Notes: generated from the letters alone by a model not told the origin. Positions 1 to 8,931 are shown, numbered from the stretch's first letter. The stretch is DNA of 64,000 nucleotides from JAJEAO01 sp963667635 (GCA_965232015.1 OZ246946.1:2852001-2916000); one strand, 5' to 3'. Made by a program: numbers and translations.

Positions 1-205
1 CTCGGCGACTCCGACGAGACGTGAGAGCTGCTGGTTCGCCTCCGTCGGGGAGACGGGTCGGCTCGGTGGCCGGGCGCGCATTTCCCTAGTCTAGTGGAGT
101 GGTAGGGGCCGGGTCCGGTCCGGGATATCTGCCGGGAAGCGCAGGGGCTCGACGCTCTCGTCCGGCGGGGCCGCGTACGATCTGCGGCACGGAGGACCAC
201 CCCGC

Positions 206-1660
206 ATGCGAACGACCCTTCTGCCCCTGATCCTGCTCCTCGCCGCAGCCGGCGTGACCCTCGGCCAGGACCACGCCAAGATCCAGACCGACTTCGCCGC
301 CGAGGAATTCGTCGAACGGCGCGCCCGGATCATGGAGGCCATCGGGGACAACGCCGTCGCCGTGGTGCAGGGCGCGCCGGCGGCGCCGGGCTTCCTGGTG
401 TTCCGGCAGACGAACGAGTTCTACTACCTCACCGGCATCGAGGTCCCGCACTCCTATCTCCTCATCGACGGCCGGTCCCGTCGGTCGCTTCTCTTCCTGC
501 CGCGCCGGGATCCGAGGAAGGAACGCGGAGAGGGGCGGATGCTGTCCGCCGAGGACACGGAAGAAGCGATCGCGGCGTCCGGCGTAGATCAGGTGTTCGC
601 GATCGATCAGCTCGCCCGGCAACTCTACGGCTTCGCCCTCCGGCCGCCGCACCCGACGCTCTACACCTTCTTCAGTCCGGCCGAGGGGCGGGCGCAGAGC
701 CGCGACGAAAACCTGATCGGACATGCATCCCACGTCTCCGACCCGTGGGACGGCCGGGCGTCGCGCGAGGGGCGTTTCGTCGGGATGATGCGAGGCCGCT
801 TCCCGCAGTTCGAGATTGCCGACCTGACCCCCATCGTGGACACCATGCGGCTCCACAAGTCGCCCCGGGAAATGGAGCTCGTGCGCCGCGCCAGCGAACT
901 CGCCGGGATGGGGATCATGGAGGCGATGCGCTCCACCCGCCCGGGCCTCTACGAGTACCAGCTCGACGCCGCCGCCTACTACACCTACCGGATCAACGGG
1001 GCCCAGGGCGAGGGCTACCGGTCCATCACCGCGACGGGGACGAACGCCTACTTCGGCCACTACTACCGCAACGACGCCGAGCTGAAGGACGGGGAGCTGA
1101 TCCTCATGGATCACGCGCCCGACTACCGCTATTACACGAGCGATGTCGCCAGGATGTGGCCGGTGAACGGCGTCTTCGATCCCGACCAGCGGAAGCTGTA
1201 CACCTTCATCGTCCGCTATTCGGAGGCGCTCATGTCCCGGCTTCGGCCCGGCGTCACTCCCGACCAGGTGCTCGAAGGCGCGGCGGCAGAGATGGCGCCG
1301 GTCATCGAGGAGCTGGGCTTCACGAATCCGCTCCACGAGCAGGCGGCGCGGGAGGCGCTCGTGTTCCGCGGTCACCTTTCCCACCCGGTGGGACTCGCCG
1401 TCCATGACGTGGGGAGTTACCGGGGCCGTCCGTTCGAGATGGGACTGGTCTTCTCGGTGGACCCGATGCTGTGGGTCCACGAGGAGCGGCTCTACGTGCG
1501 CATGGAGGATGTGGTCGGGATCACGGAGAACGGGGTCGAGAACTTCACCGACTTCATGCCCCGTACGGTGGAAGAGATCGAGGCGTTCATGCGGGAGGAG
1601 GGGGCGCTCCAGCTCGCGCCGCCGAACCCGGGGACGCCACCGCCCCCGCCCGGCCGGTGA
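206..1660 (+). CDS. Secreted M24 family Xaa-Pro aminopeptidase-like metallopeptidase
   Basis: This 484-residue protein starts with a clear signal peptide (residues 1-20, ending LGQ) and is preceded by a GGAGG ribosome site about ten bases upstream. An N-terminal aminopeptidase P domain (about 40-180, with the TNEFYYLTGIE signature) precedes a pita-bread M24 domain (about 210-450). Metal ligands of aminopeptidase P can be placed at D302 (MDHAPD), D313 (TSDVARM), H393 (LSHPVG) and E434 (RMEDVVG). The ligand normally read as Glu in a VEPG motif is Asp here (D419, FSVDPMLW). The family removes N-terminal residues preceding proline. The export signal places this one in the periplasm or outside the cell, fitting a peptide-scavenging role. 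The proline-rich tail is probably disordered. The substrate is inferred from the family only. Bases 1-205 upstream hold no gene I can support. Confidence 0.9.
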   Translation: MRTTLLPLILLLAAAGVTLGQDHAKIQTDFAAEEFVERRARIMEAIGDNAVAVVQGAPAAPGFLVFRQTNEFYYLTGIEVPHSYLLIDGRSRRSLLFLPRRDPRKERGEGRMLSAEDTEEAIAASGVDQVFAIDQLARQLYGFALRPPHPTLYTFFSPAEGRAQSRDENLIGHASHVSDPWDGRASREGRFVGMMRGRFPQFEIADLTPIVDTMRLHKSPREMELVRRASELAGMGIMEAMRSTRPGLYEYQLDAAAYYTYRINGAQGEGYRSITATGTNAYFGHYYRNDAELKDGELILMDHAPDYRYYTSDVARMWPVNGVFDPDQRKLYTFIVRYSEALMSRLRPGVTPDQVLEGAAAEMAPVIEELGFTNPLHEQAAREALVFRGHLSHPVGLAVHDVGSYRGRPFEMGLVFSVDPMLWVHEERLYVRMEDVVGITENGVENFTDFMPRTVEEIEAFMREEGALQLAPPNPGTPPPPPGR

Positions 1661-1818
1661 CCGTCGGTCGGCGCGAGGCGACGGGAACCGCTTCCGCTCC
1701 TCGGATGGTGATATCAACCGGTATCCCGCAATCGTGGCGAGCCGCGTCGGCTCTCTCCGGAGGCGCTGGCGCGGCGCCCGGGTCAGGCTAGACTGCGCCC
1801 TTCAGGAACTGAACGAGG

Positions 1819-2130
1819 ATGAGTGACGCGCGCCTGGCACGGGTTCGACAGATCGTGGCCGATGTGCTGACGGAGATCTTCGGGAGCGAGGCCCGGTTCG
1901 GGCCGATCTACATGAGCTCCGACATGGACTTCGACGGGATGGAGTACGCGATGGCCCACGCCGTGTTCGAGGCTCCGGACGACCACCTCGACGTCCAGAA
2001 GAGGCTCGCCGTTTTCGAGCCCCTCAACGATCGCGTGCGGGAGATCGGCGAGACTGCGGTTCCGGTCCTCGCCTACATACGGAAGTCCGACGAGGCGGAA
2101 TGGCTTGGTAACCGCACGCAGTTTGATTGA
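1819..2130 (+). CDS. Small protein paired with a HEPN gene
   Basis: This 103-residue protein is soluble, acidic and has no signal peptide. Its last 26 bases overlap the start of the next gene, which carries HEPN motifs. Such tight coupling in a two-gene unit is typical of toxin-antitoxin or sensor-HEPN pairs. I do not recognise the fold. The usual partner of HEPN proteins is an MNT nucleotidyltransferase with a GSxxxG(x)SDxD signature, and this protein only vaguely echoes it (GSEARFG, then SSDMDFDG). It could be a divergent or degenerate partner, but I would not assign that. The downstream start lies inside this gene, so translational coupling is likely. Confidence 0.65.
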   Translation: MSDARLARVRQIVADVLTEIFGSEARFGPIYMSSDMDFDGMEYAMAHAVFEAPDDHLDVQKRLAVFEPLNDRVREIGETAVPVLAYIRKSDEAEWLGNRTQFD

Positions 2131-2575
2131 GACGGCTCGTGCGCTCGTTCCCGCCGGCAGGGGGCGGCCGCGACAGACGGACCTGCGTCGGGCCGCCAGC
2201 ACGATCTACTACGCCGCCTTCCATCGCCTGGCCCAGTGTTGCGCCGACCGGCTGGTGGGCACGGGTTCCGCGCAGCAGACTTGGGCGTGGAACCGCGTGT
2301 ACCGGTCGCTGGACCACGCACGGTGTGCGAGAGGGTGCAGCTCCCCGCAGGTTCGAACGCTCTCTCCGGAACTGCGCCAACTGACCAGTCTGATGCCCGA
2401 TCTCCGAGGTCGGCGGCACGCGGCGGACTATGACCCCGGCGCGAGCTTCACCATGGCGGACATCGTGAGCGACCTCGAAGTGATCGAAGCCGCGATGGAT
2501 TCCTTCGACTCGGCCCCCCTTGAGGATCAGCGGGCGCTGGCTGTTCTCCTGCTGTTCCGCAAGCGGACGAACTGA
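2105..2575 (+). CDS. HEPN domain protein, putative ribonuclease toxin
   Basis: This 156-residue protein carries the helical HEPN hallmark at about residues 25-45 (RRAASTIYYAAFH, matching the usual R(x)6YYAxFH helix) and a second one near 105-112 (RRHAADYD). HEPN domains of this type often act as RNA-cleaving toxins or as companions of nucleotidyltransferases. Here the partner is the overlapping 103-residue gene just upstream. The start chosen is TTG at 2105; no ATG or GTG near it leaves the YYAxFH helix intact. There is no signal peptide or membrane segment, so it acts in the cytoplasm. The toxin role is inferred from the family and the overlapping arrangement. Confidence 0.7.
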   Translation: MVTARSLIETARALVPAGRGRPRQTDLRRAASTIYYAAFHRLAQCCADRLVGTGSAQQTWAWNRVYRSLDHARCARGCSSPQVRTLSPELRQLTSLMPDLRGRRHAADYDPGASFTMADIVSDLEVIEAAMDSFDSAPLEDQRALAVLLLFRKRTN

Positions 2576-2601
2576 AGGGCAGTCCCCGGGCCCGGGACCC
2601 G

Positions 2602-3489
2602 TCAGCGGGCGATGCGGATCGTGACGGTGGCAGGGAGGCCGTCGTCGCGGAGGCCGTAGTACTCGAGGCGGAACTCGTCGTGCGGGTAGGCGGGTCCGCG
2701 GGGTGAGCCGTCGTGGATCTGGCGGATGATGCCGATGTTCCCGAGAGAGAGGAGGTGGCCGGGCCGGAGACGCTTGCCCGAGGCGTGAACCTGGTCGCGT
2801 AGCCAGCGCACGGCGGCGATCGGGTCGTACCAGTCGGCCATCGAACCCGCCTGGATGAGCTCGTCATCTTCATTGCGGACCGCGAACTCCAAGGTGCGGA
2901 GGCGCTCCAGCCACTCCGGCGTGGCCTCGATCGGGACGGGCTCTCCCGCGAATGCCCAGCGCGAGATCATGTTGGAGACGATCATGCGATTCACGGTCGC
3001 GTCGGCGGGGTCGTAGAACGGGTCGGGGATCTCGGCGAACGGGACCACAGCGTCGAGCCCGGCGAGAATCTCCAGGTCGGTCCCGGCGTCGTTGATCGAG
3101 TCGTCTCCGACCCGCAAGGCGAAGTCGGCCTCGAGGAAACCGGCGCGGGTTTCGTCCAGCCGGATCGCCGAGCCGTCGTCGCGGAACATCCCCGCGAGCA
3201 GCGTGGCGCGGATCCCGTCGGGCGGAAAGTTCGCGTTCTTCGGTCCGGGGTCGTGACCACCGGTCTTGTAGCCGACGACCTCCCCCATGCCGAGCAGGCC
3301 GATCAGCTCGTCCTGCCAGCGGTAGGCCTCTGGGAGCGGGAGGTCGTGGACGAAGCCGGTGAGCTGGCGGAGGTTGACAAAGTCGTCGGCGAGGCGGTCC
3401 ACGTCGGCGCGGAGGGCGTTCTCGTCCTGGGCGGAGGTGGCGGGAGGCAGCGCGAGCAGCGCGGCGAGCAGCAGGAGTCGGGGCATCAT
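2602..3489 (-). CDS. Secreted FAH-fold hydratase-like protein (2-keto-4-pentenoate hydratase family)
   Basis: I read this as a 295-residue protein starting at the ATG-ATG pair at 3489/3486, because a signal peptide follows at once (MMPRLLLLAALLALPPATSAQ). The frame is open further upstream, but that stretch is arginine-rich and overlaps the neighbouring ATPase gene. The body resembles the 2-keto-4-pentenoate hydratase / fumarylacetoacetase superfamily, with the YRWQDELIGLLG helix, GYKTGG and a late PGHLLSLGNIG motif typical of MhpD-like hydratases. These enzymes hydrate dienols in aromatic-compound catabolism in the cytoplasm, so an exported member is unusual. No partner catabolic genes lie nearby, and the substrate is unknown. 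Confidence 0.75.
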   Translation of the reverse strand: MMPRLLLLAALLALPPATSAQDENALRADVDRLADDFVNLRQLTGFVHDLPLPEAYRWQDELIGLLGMGEVVGYKTGGHDPGPKNANFPPDGIRATLLAGMFRDDGSAIRLDETRAGFLEADFALRVGDDSINDAGTDLEILAGLDAVVPFAEIPDPFYDPADATVNRMIVSNMISRWAFAGEPVPIEATPEWLERLRTLEFAVRNEDDELIQAGSMADWYDPIAAVRWLRDQVHASGKRLRPGHLLSLGNIGIIRQIHDGSPRGPAYPHDEFRLEYYGLRDDGLPATVTIRIAR

Positions 3490-3538
3490 GAATCGAGCGC
3501 GTCGTGGCGAGAGGACGCCGCGACGCCGGAGGGCGCCG

Positions 3539-4699
3539 TCAACGCGATGGCGAGCGAAGGAGAGCGGCAAGGTGGCGGGGGGCGCAGACCGTCACCGGGA
3601 AGCCGGCGACGGGCTTTGTCCACGGCTCCTCGGCGAAGGGGACGCACAGAAGAGTGGGGCCGTCAGGATAGGCGTTGCGGAATCGGCGCAGGGACCGGGC
3701 CCGGATTCCATCCGGTGACAGCTTCGCCTCGATCGCGATCACGCGGTCCCGGCCGCCGTCCACGACAAAGTCCACTTCGTGCCCGGCGCCGTCGCGCCAG
3801 ACGTGGATGCGACTCCTGGGCGCCGCGGTGAGCAGCTCGTCGAGAACCAGGTTCTCCCACAGCGGACCGCGATCGGATGGGCGCAGATCGGTCCAGCCCT
3901 GCGTCTGGCAGACCAGGCCGGTATCGAGTGCATAGAGCCGCGGCCGGCGCACCAGCTCGCGCCGCCCGCCTCCGTGGAACGGCGGGATCCGGCTGACGAT
4001 CTGGCAGTCCTCGAGGATGTCGAGGTATGTCACAACGGTGGGTCGGCTGACTCCGGCATCCCGGGCGAGAGCGGAGTGCGACAGGAAGGTCCCGTTCCCG
4101 GTGATCGCGGAGCGGACCACGCGGACAAATCCCCCGCGATTGCGAACGCCGAACAAGGGCGCGACATCACGAGCGAAGAAGCTGTCGGTCCACTCCTCGA
4201 ACCACGCGGGATCAGGCGTGGCGGCGAGGAGGAGCTCCGGGAAGCCGCCGTGGAGCAATCGCCGCTCGAGGTCGAGGCCGCCGGTCCACCCGGAGCATTC
4301 CCGCCAGAGGACCGGGGCGAGCCGAAGCGGCCACTTGCGCCCGGCCAGAGGGTCGCGGAAGTGGGCGCTGGCGTAGAGGGTCGAGGAACCCGTCGCCAGG
4401 ACCCGGATCTCCGGGAACTCGTCCGACGCGATCTTGAGAAGCGTCGAAGGGTCGTCGAGTCGGTGGACCTCGTCCAGGACGATCCGGCTGCCCGCGGGCT
4501 GGCCGGCGAGGAACGCCTCCGGATCAGCGAGCCGGCTGCGGACGGACGGAAGATCGCAGTTGAAGAGACGCGCCTCGGGAATCTGTTTCGCGAGCTCGGT
4601 CTTGCCCAGGCGTCGGGCGCCCGCGAGCCAGACGATGCTCCTGGTCCTCCAGAGGCCGAGGATCCGTGAGACCCAGACGGGCCGTGGAACGGGGGCCAT
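3539..4699 (-). CDS. AAA (AAA_14) ATPase with C-terminal DUF4143 domain
   Basis: This 386-residue protein has a Walker A at about residues 27-34 (GARRLGKT), a Walker B with LDEVHRL near 75, and a sensor region ATGSSTL. The C-terminal half (about 180-370) is the DUF4143 type, including a winged-helix-like part (SRPTVVTYLDILED) and a nuclease-like core (GHEVDFVVDG, then IAIEAKLS). That last pair of motifs looks like the D and ExK of PD-(D/E)XK enzymes. The family is widespread, often stand-alone, and its role is not well established; a link to mobile elements or stress has been suggested. A broken partial copy lies just upstream at about 4849-5165, so the locus has been duplicated. Confidence 0.85.
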   Translation of the reverse strand: MAPVPRPVWVSRILGLWRTRSIVWLAGARRLGKTELAKQIPEARLFNCDLPSVRSRLADPEAFLAGQPAGSRIVLDEVHRLDDPSTLLKIASDEFPEIRVLATGSSTLYASAHFRDPLAGRKWPLRLAPVLWRECSGWTGGLDLERRLLHGGFPELLLAATPDPAWFEEWTDSFFARDVAPLFGVRNRGGFVRVVRSAITGNGTFLSHSALARDAGVSRPTVVTYLDILEDCQIVSRIPPFHGGGRRELVRRPRLYALDTGLVCQTQGWTDLRPSDRGPLWENLVLDELLTAAPRSRIHVWRDGAGHEVDFVVDGGRDRVIAIEAKLSPDGIRARSLRRFRNAYPDGPTLLCVPFAEEPWTKPVAGFPVTVCAPRHLAALLRSPSR

Positions 4700-4848
4700 C
4701 GCAGGTCTAGTTTACGAAATCCTCGGGCACTTGTGAGTCACACTTGAGGTCGGACGGACATTCGCGTGGGTATCGGCTCGCTCGAGGCCCAGTGCCGCGC
4801 TCCGTTGCCGGCGCCCCCCGGGAGAAAAACTCGGGGTGAACTGTGGGG

Positions 4849-5165
4849 GACCGGCGACGGACTTCGTCCACGGCTCCTCGGCGAAGAGGACGCACAGACG
4901 AGTGGGGCCGTCAGGATAGGCGTTGCGGAATCGGCGCAGCGACCGAACCCGGGCGGTGTCGGGAGGACAACTGCGCCTCCACCGCGATCACATGGTCGCG
5001 GCCGCCGTCCACCACGAAGTCCACCTCGTGCCCGGTGCCGTCGCGCCAGACGTGGATGCGACTCCTGGGCGCCGCGGCGAGCAGTTCGTCGAGGACCAGG
5101 TTCCCCCACAGCGGACCGCAATCGGCCGGACGCAGATCGGTCCAGCCCCGGGTCTGCCAGACGAC
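4849..5165 (-). pseudogene. Partial, frameshifted copy of the adjacent DUF4143 ATPase
   Basis: The bases here closely follow 3592-3915 of the intact ATPase gene. Translated on the minus strand, the stretch from QTRGWTDLRP through GHEVDFVVDGG to VIAVEAQ matches the C-terminal third of the intact protein almost residue for residue. After VEAQLS the reading frame shifts and the match continues in another frame down to the segment equivalent to PWTKPVAG. The Walker motifs and the whole N-terminal half are missing, and similarity stops abruptly near 5165. This is a relic of a duplication followed by deletion and frameshift, or of replacement by incoming DNA. Confidence 0.85.
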
Positions 5166-5214
5166 GCCGCGACCACGCCACTTCGTCCTCTCGGGCCACG
5201 AACGCCCGGCGGCT

Positions 5215-5649
5215 CTACCAGGACACCGTGTGGCTGATTCTGGCTCCCGTTGGAGTGATGCTGATGGACACGTCCGGCGACTTGGGAAACCGCCGGGACA
5301 GGAGGTAGGTGAAGACGCCGACGCCGGCGAGACCAGCACCCATGGCAGTCAAAGTCCAGTCCGGCTTGGGCTTGCGATCAGCCAGCTCTTCGTTCAGCAG
5401 CAGAACGCACAGCTCCAGATCGTAGGACATCACTTCGCGCCAGGACTCGCCCGCGCTCGGACAACGGCGCGTTTCCCAATCGCCACGTACCCCCGCGGTG
5501 ACAACCAGTGCCGCCCCCGCCATGGTGGCCAGCAGACTGATGCGCTGTAGCTCTTTCCGGTTGTCCGGGTGTGTCTGTTGGCCGTGAACGGACGGAGTCG
5601 GGCACAGGATTGCCGCAGTAAGCGAAAGGGCCGCGATGCGTCGGTTCAT
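5215..5649 (-). CDS. Small exported membrane protein of unknown function
   Basis: This 144-residue protein has a signal peptide (residues 1-23, ending VHGQ), then two hydrophobic segments: one at about 40-55 (LLATMAGAALVVTAGV) and one at about 101-118 (TLTAMGAGLAGVGVFTYLL). The loop between them carries a Cys pair (RRCPSAGE and LELCVLLL). I do not recognise a family. It lies between the broken ATPase copy and the 67-bp repeat array, and its start codon is only about 24 bases from the first repeat unit. Any promoter must therefore sit in or beyond the array. Confidence 0.55.
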   Translation of the reverse strand: MNRRIAALSLTAAILCPTPSVHGQQTHPDNRKELQRISLLATMAGAALVVTAGVRGDWETRRCPSAGESWREVMSYDLELCVLLLNEELADRKPKPDWTLTAMGAGLAGVGVFTYLLSRRFPKSPDVSISITPTGARISHTVSW

Positions 5650-5672
5650 GTCATTGACGTCCGGTGGGCACC

Positions 5673-6007
5673 GGTCGGACTGGTCTCTCGGTGCCGGGCC
5701 CCTACCGGGAGAACCGGCGGAGTCCCGCGCTACGGCGCCGGTCGGACTCGTCTCTCGGTGCCGGGCCCCTACCGGGAGAACCGGCGGAGTCCCGCGCTAC
5801 GGCGCCGGTCGGACTCGTCTCTCGGTGCCGGGCCCCTACCGGGAGAACCGGCGGAGTCCGGCGCTCCGGCGCCGGTCGGACTTGTCTCTCGGTGCCGGGC
5901 CCCTACCGGGAGAACCGGCGGAGTCCGGCGCTCCGGCGCCGGTCGGACTTGTCTCTCGGTGCCGGGCCCCTACCGGGAGAACCGGCGGAGTCCGGCGCTC
6001 CGACGCC
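5673..6007. repeat. Five head-to-tail 67-bp tandem repeats
   Basis: Units start at 5673, 5740, 5807, 5874 and 5941, each exactly 67 bp. Copies differ at only a few positions, for example GACTGG / GACTCG / GACTTG near the start and CCCGCGCTAC versus CCGGCGCTCC near the end. Each unit contains TCTCTCGGTGCCGGGCCC, CTACCGGGAGAACCGGCGG and an AGTCCGGCGCTCCGGCGCC-type end, all of which recur elsewhere in the window. Because 67 is not a multiple of three, the array is open in several frames with a cyclically repeated peptide, which argues for non-coding DNA. The array fills most of the gap between two minus-strand genes (5650-6057). Confidence 0.95.
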
Positions 6008-6057
6008 GGCGGGCGCCGGAGCGCCCGCCGGAGGTGTTGGATCCTCTGGAGGGATCC

Positions 6058-8931
6058 CTAGAACAGCAGCTTCGCCGTGAAGCGAACGATCCGCGGCGTC
6101 AACCGGGACGTAGGCTGCAGGTACCGCGAGCCGAAGCTCGTGTTCAGACCCAGCGCCGGCTGGGTGTTGAAGATGTTCGCTGCGTCCACCCCGAGCTCGA
6201 AGCGCGCGTCGCCCATATCCACCATCTTCCGCAAGTTGAAGTCGAGGAGCGAAGTGATGGACTCCGTGCGCTCCTCTCCGCGCTCGTAGGCGTAAATGGA
6301 CTCCGATCCCTGAGTGAGCCCGGTCGCCCGCGCTGTCGCGACGAGCGGGTTGCCCGCCCGGGCCCGGTAGTTCCAGCCGAGCTGGACATCCCAAGGCGCG
6401 AGGTAGCTGCCCGCGAAGTTCACGACCCAAGGCAGGTCGGTGAGGATCGAGCCGTTCTCACGGTTGATCAGCCGGTTCGGGTTGTTCCAGTCCGTGCCGT
6501 CCCGCGGCGGGCTGTGAACCACTCCCTTGTGGCTCGAGAAGGTCGCGCCGCCGAGGAGCTGCCAGTTGTTCGAGAGGCGCTTCTGGAGCTGGAAGGCGAC
6601 CCCGTTGTAGTCGCTCTGCAGAAGGTCCAGGCTCGTGACCACGCTCTGCTGCAGACCCCGGTACTCCGGCTTGAGTTCGTAGGCGGTGTAGGAGGGCTCG
6701 GGGCAGTTGTTGCACGAGAAGGAGATCTGATCGTAGGCAGAGGGAGGAGCCGCCTGGTTCAGCCTTCCGAGCGAGTTCCGGTGCTGACGCCGATGGTAGG
6801 TCGCACTGAAGGAGACCTCGGTACCGATGGTCATGTCCACGCCGACCGAGATGTCGTCGCTGTACGGCCGGTCCGCATTGGAGTCATACACCGTGCTGGC
6901 CCCACCGGTGAATCCCTGGAATCTGGAGAGATCGAGCTCGGGGCTGTCCACGAGGGTGCCCGAGGGCCCGAGGTCCACGAGCCTGTCGCCATCGATGTCG
7001 TTCCAGCCGACGTTCGCGGAGGAGCCGGCGTTCGGGTTCGCGCTGCCCGAAAGAGCGCTTCCCGTCTGGGTGTAGTAGCGGCCCCAACCACCCTTCAGGG
7101 CGGCGCGGCCGTCGCCGAACAGGTCGTAGGCGAAACTCAGCCGCGGACCGATATTCATCGGCCAGTCCGGCAGACCACCGATCTCCGAATCCACGGTGAA
7201 GACCGCGTCCGGCTGGAGCTGCTGCGAGAGTGCTGTCCACGTACCCGTCGGGCTGCTCTGGACCGGCACATAGCCGTAGATTCCGTCGAGGCGGGCGCCG
7301 ATGTTCAGCGTGAGCCGGTTTCCGATGGTCCAGGCATCCTGTGCGTAGAACGCCCAGGTGTTGAGCCGCTCGTGGGAGGTCTTCGGCGTCCGCGAGATGT
7401 TGATCTGTGTCGGAACGCCATCTTCGAGGATGCCGTAGGCGTCACCGCTCTTGAACTGACGACTCTCGATGAACTCGCGCGAGGCCTGGCCACCGAACTT
7501 GAAGTTGTGGGAGCCGCTCGCCGTGTCGAGGTAATAGGTCAGCGAGCCGTTGAACTGGTTCCGATGGTTCGGTCCCCAGGACTCCCCGCGCCGGTCGGCG
7601 TTGAACTGCTCGAAGCGGACGGTGTCGATGACCGAAATGTCGTTCTCGGTGCAGGGACCCGCGTCCGGATACTCGTCCACCGGGATCCCGCAGTACTCGG
7701 AATACAGGATGTAGGGGGTTACGCCCACCATGCGGCCGAAACGGAGGTCGAGGAGCGCTGCATCACCGAGCACGCGGTTGTAGGAGGCGATGTAGTTGTC
7801 CGCCCACTGATCCTGGAAACGGGCGAGCTCGTCCGCCACTGCAGTGTAAGGAGGATCGCGGCGGTGGAAGCGCTGCTTCCAGTTGCGCTGCAGCGTCACC
7901 GCGAGGCGGTCGTTATCGGTCGCCTGCAGCGTGAACTTGCCACTCAGGTTCCGGATCCGGTTGTCGTCGATCGGGTCGGGGCCGGTGTAGTCGGCCGGGA
8001 CGCTGACCTCGGCGTTGTGGTCCCAGTGCCGGTAGGCGGTGAAGAACCAGGCCCGGTCGCGGACGATCGGCCCGCCCAGGGTGCCGTTGATGTCCACGGC
8101 CTTGGTGATCGGGTTGGCGCCCGGCTCCTGGGCCTCGCCCTGGAGGCTGGTGGCGTTATAGAGAGCAACGGCATCACCATTAAACTCGTTTCCGCCGGAC
8201 TTCACGACCATGTTCATCAGCACGCCGCCGGTATCCGACTCCGCAGTGTGCTGAGAGGTCTGGAAGTTGAACTCCTCGTACATCGAGAAGCCGTAGTACT
8301 GCATGGTCCAGCCGCCGTCGCCGCCCGGCCAGTTCACCTTGAGTCCGTCCACCTGGAAGCTCTGCATGCTCGCCGAGGAGCCGAAGATCTCCATGCTGTA
8401 CTGCTGCATCCCGTTGCTGCCGCCGACATCCATCCGGCCGGTCACCATGCCCGGCACCATGCCGGCCATGACCCACGGGTTCCGTCCGGTGGGAACGGCC
8501 TCGAGCAGTTCGCGCTCGATGTTGGTCTGGACGGTAGCGCTTCGCACGTCCACGACCGGGGCGTCGCCCGTCACGGTCACGGTCTCTTCCACGCCGGACA
8601 GCCCCATGGACCCGTTGACGGCGAGGGTGCGGGCCACGCTGACCCGAACGCCCTCCTGGACCACGGTCTGGAACCCGGAGAGCGCGAACGTCACGCTGTA
8701 ATCACCCGGAGGGAGCGCCGGGTGGCTGTAGGAGCCACCGGCTCCGGTCGTCGTGCTCCGCGGAGCGATCAGGGCCGCACTGTTGACCGTGACGGTGACT
8801 CCGGGGAGCACCGCCCCGGTCTCGTCGGTCGCGGTTCCGGTGATGGTCCCGGTCTGCTGGGCGAACGCCGGCGCTACCGCAAGTGCGGCGAGCGCGACGA
8901 CGGCCAGCCACAGAGTCGTGGTCTTACGCAT
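6058..8931 (-). CDS. TonB-dependent receptor with N-terminal carboxypeptidase-regulatory-like domain (Oar-like)
   Basis: This outer-membrane protein has 957 residues when started at the ATG at 8931. That start sits seven bases after a GAGGAGG ribosome site and opens a perfect signal peptide (MRKTTTLWLAVVALAALA, cleavage near AFAQ). Residues about 25-110 form a carboxypeptidase-regulatory-like fold (GTITGTATDETGAVLPGVTV), residues about 110-240 the plug (VEETVTVTGDAPVVDV, then MVVKSGGNEFNGDAV), and the rest the 22-stranded barrel ending in the expected C-terminal Phe (FTAKLLF). Receptors of this shape are a signature of Acidobacteriota and import large or polymer-derived ligands using ExbB/D-TonB energy. 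No ligand can be named. The next feature downstream is the tandem repeat array. Confidence 0.93.
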   Translation of the reverse strand: MRKTTTLWLAVVALAALAVAPAFAQQTGTITGTATDETGAVLPGVTVTVNSAALIAPRSTTTGAGGSYSHPALPPGDYSVTFALSGFQTVVQEGVRVSVARTLAVNGSMGLSGVEETVTVTGDAPVVDVRSATVQTNIERELLEAVPTGRNPWVMAGMVPGMVTGRMDVGGSNGMQQYSMEIFGSSASMQSFQVDGLKVNWPGGDGGWTMQYYGFSMYEEFNFQTSQHTAESDTGGVLMNMVVKSGGNEFNGDAVALYNATSLQGEAQEPGANPITKAVDINGTLGGPIVRDRAWFFTAYRHWDHNAEVSVPADYTGPDPIDDNRIRNLSGKFTLQATDNDRLAVTLQRNWKQRFHRRDPPYTAVADELARFQDQWADNYIASYNRVLGDAALLDLRFGRMVGVTPYILYSEYCGIPVDEYPDAGPCTENDISVIDTVRFEQFNADRRGESWGPNHRNQFNGSLTYYLDTASGSHNFKFGGQASREFIESRQFKSGDAYGILEDGVPTQINISRTPKTSHERLNTWAFYAQDAWTIGNRLTLNIGARLDGIYGYVPVQSSPTGTWTALSQQLQPDAVFTVDSEIGGLPDWPMNIGPRLSFAYDLFGDGRAALKGGWGRYYTQTGSALSGSANPNAGSSANVGWNDIDGDRLVDLGPSGTLVDSPELDLSRFQGFTGGASTVYDSNADRPYSDDISVGVDMTIGTEVSFSATYHRRQHRNSLGRLNQAAPPSAYDQISFSCNNCPEPSYTAYELKPEYRGLQQSVVTSLDLLQSDYNGVAFQLQKRLSNNWQLLGGATFSSHKGVVHSPPRDGTDWNNPNRLINRENGSILTDLPWVVNFAGSYLAPWDVQLGWNYRARAGNPLVATARATGLTQGSESIYAYERGEERTESITSLLDFNLRKMVDMGDARFELGVDAANIFNTQPALGLNTSFGSRYLQPTSRLTPRIVRFTAKLLF

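Noticed and set aside
5673..6007. CRISPR array
   Set aside because: Units abut each other with no unique spacers, the unit is 67 bp, and no cas genes are present.
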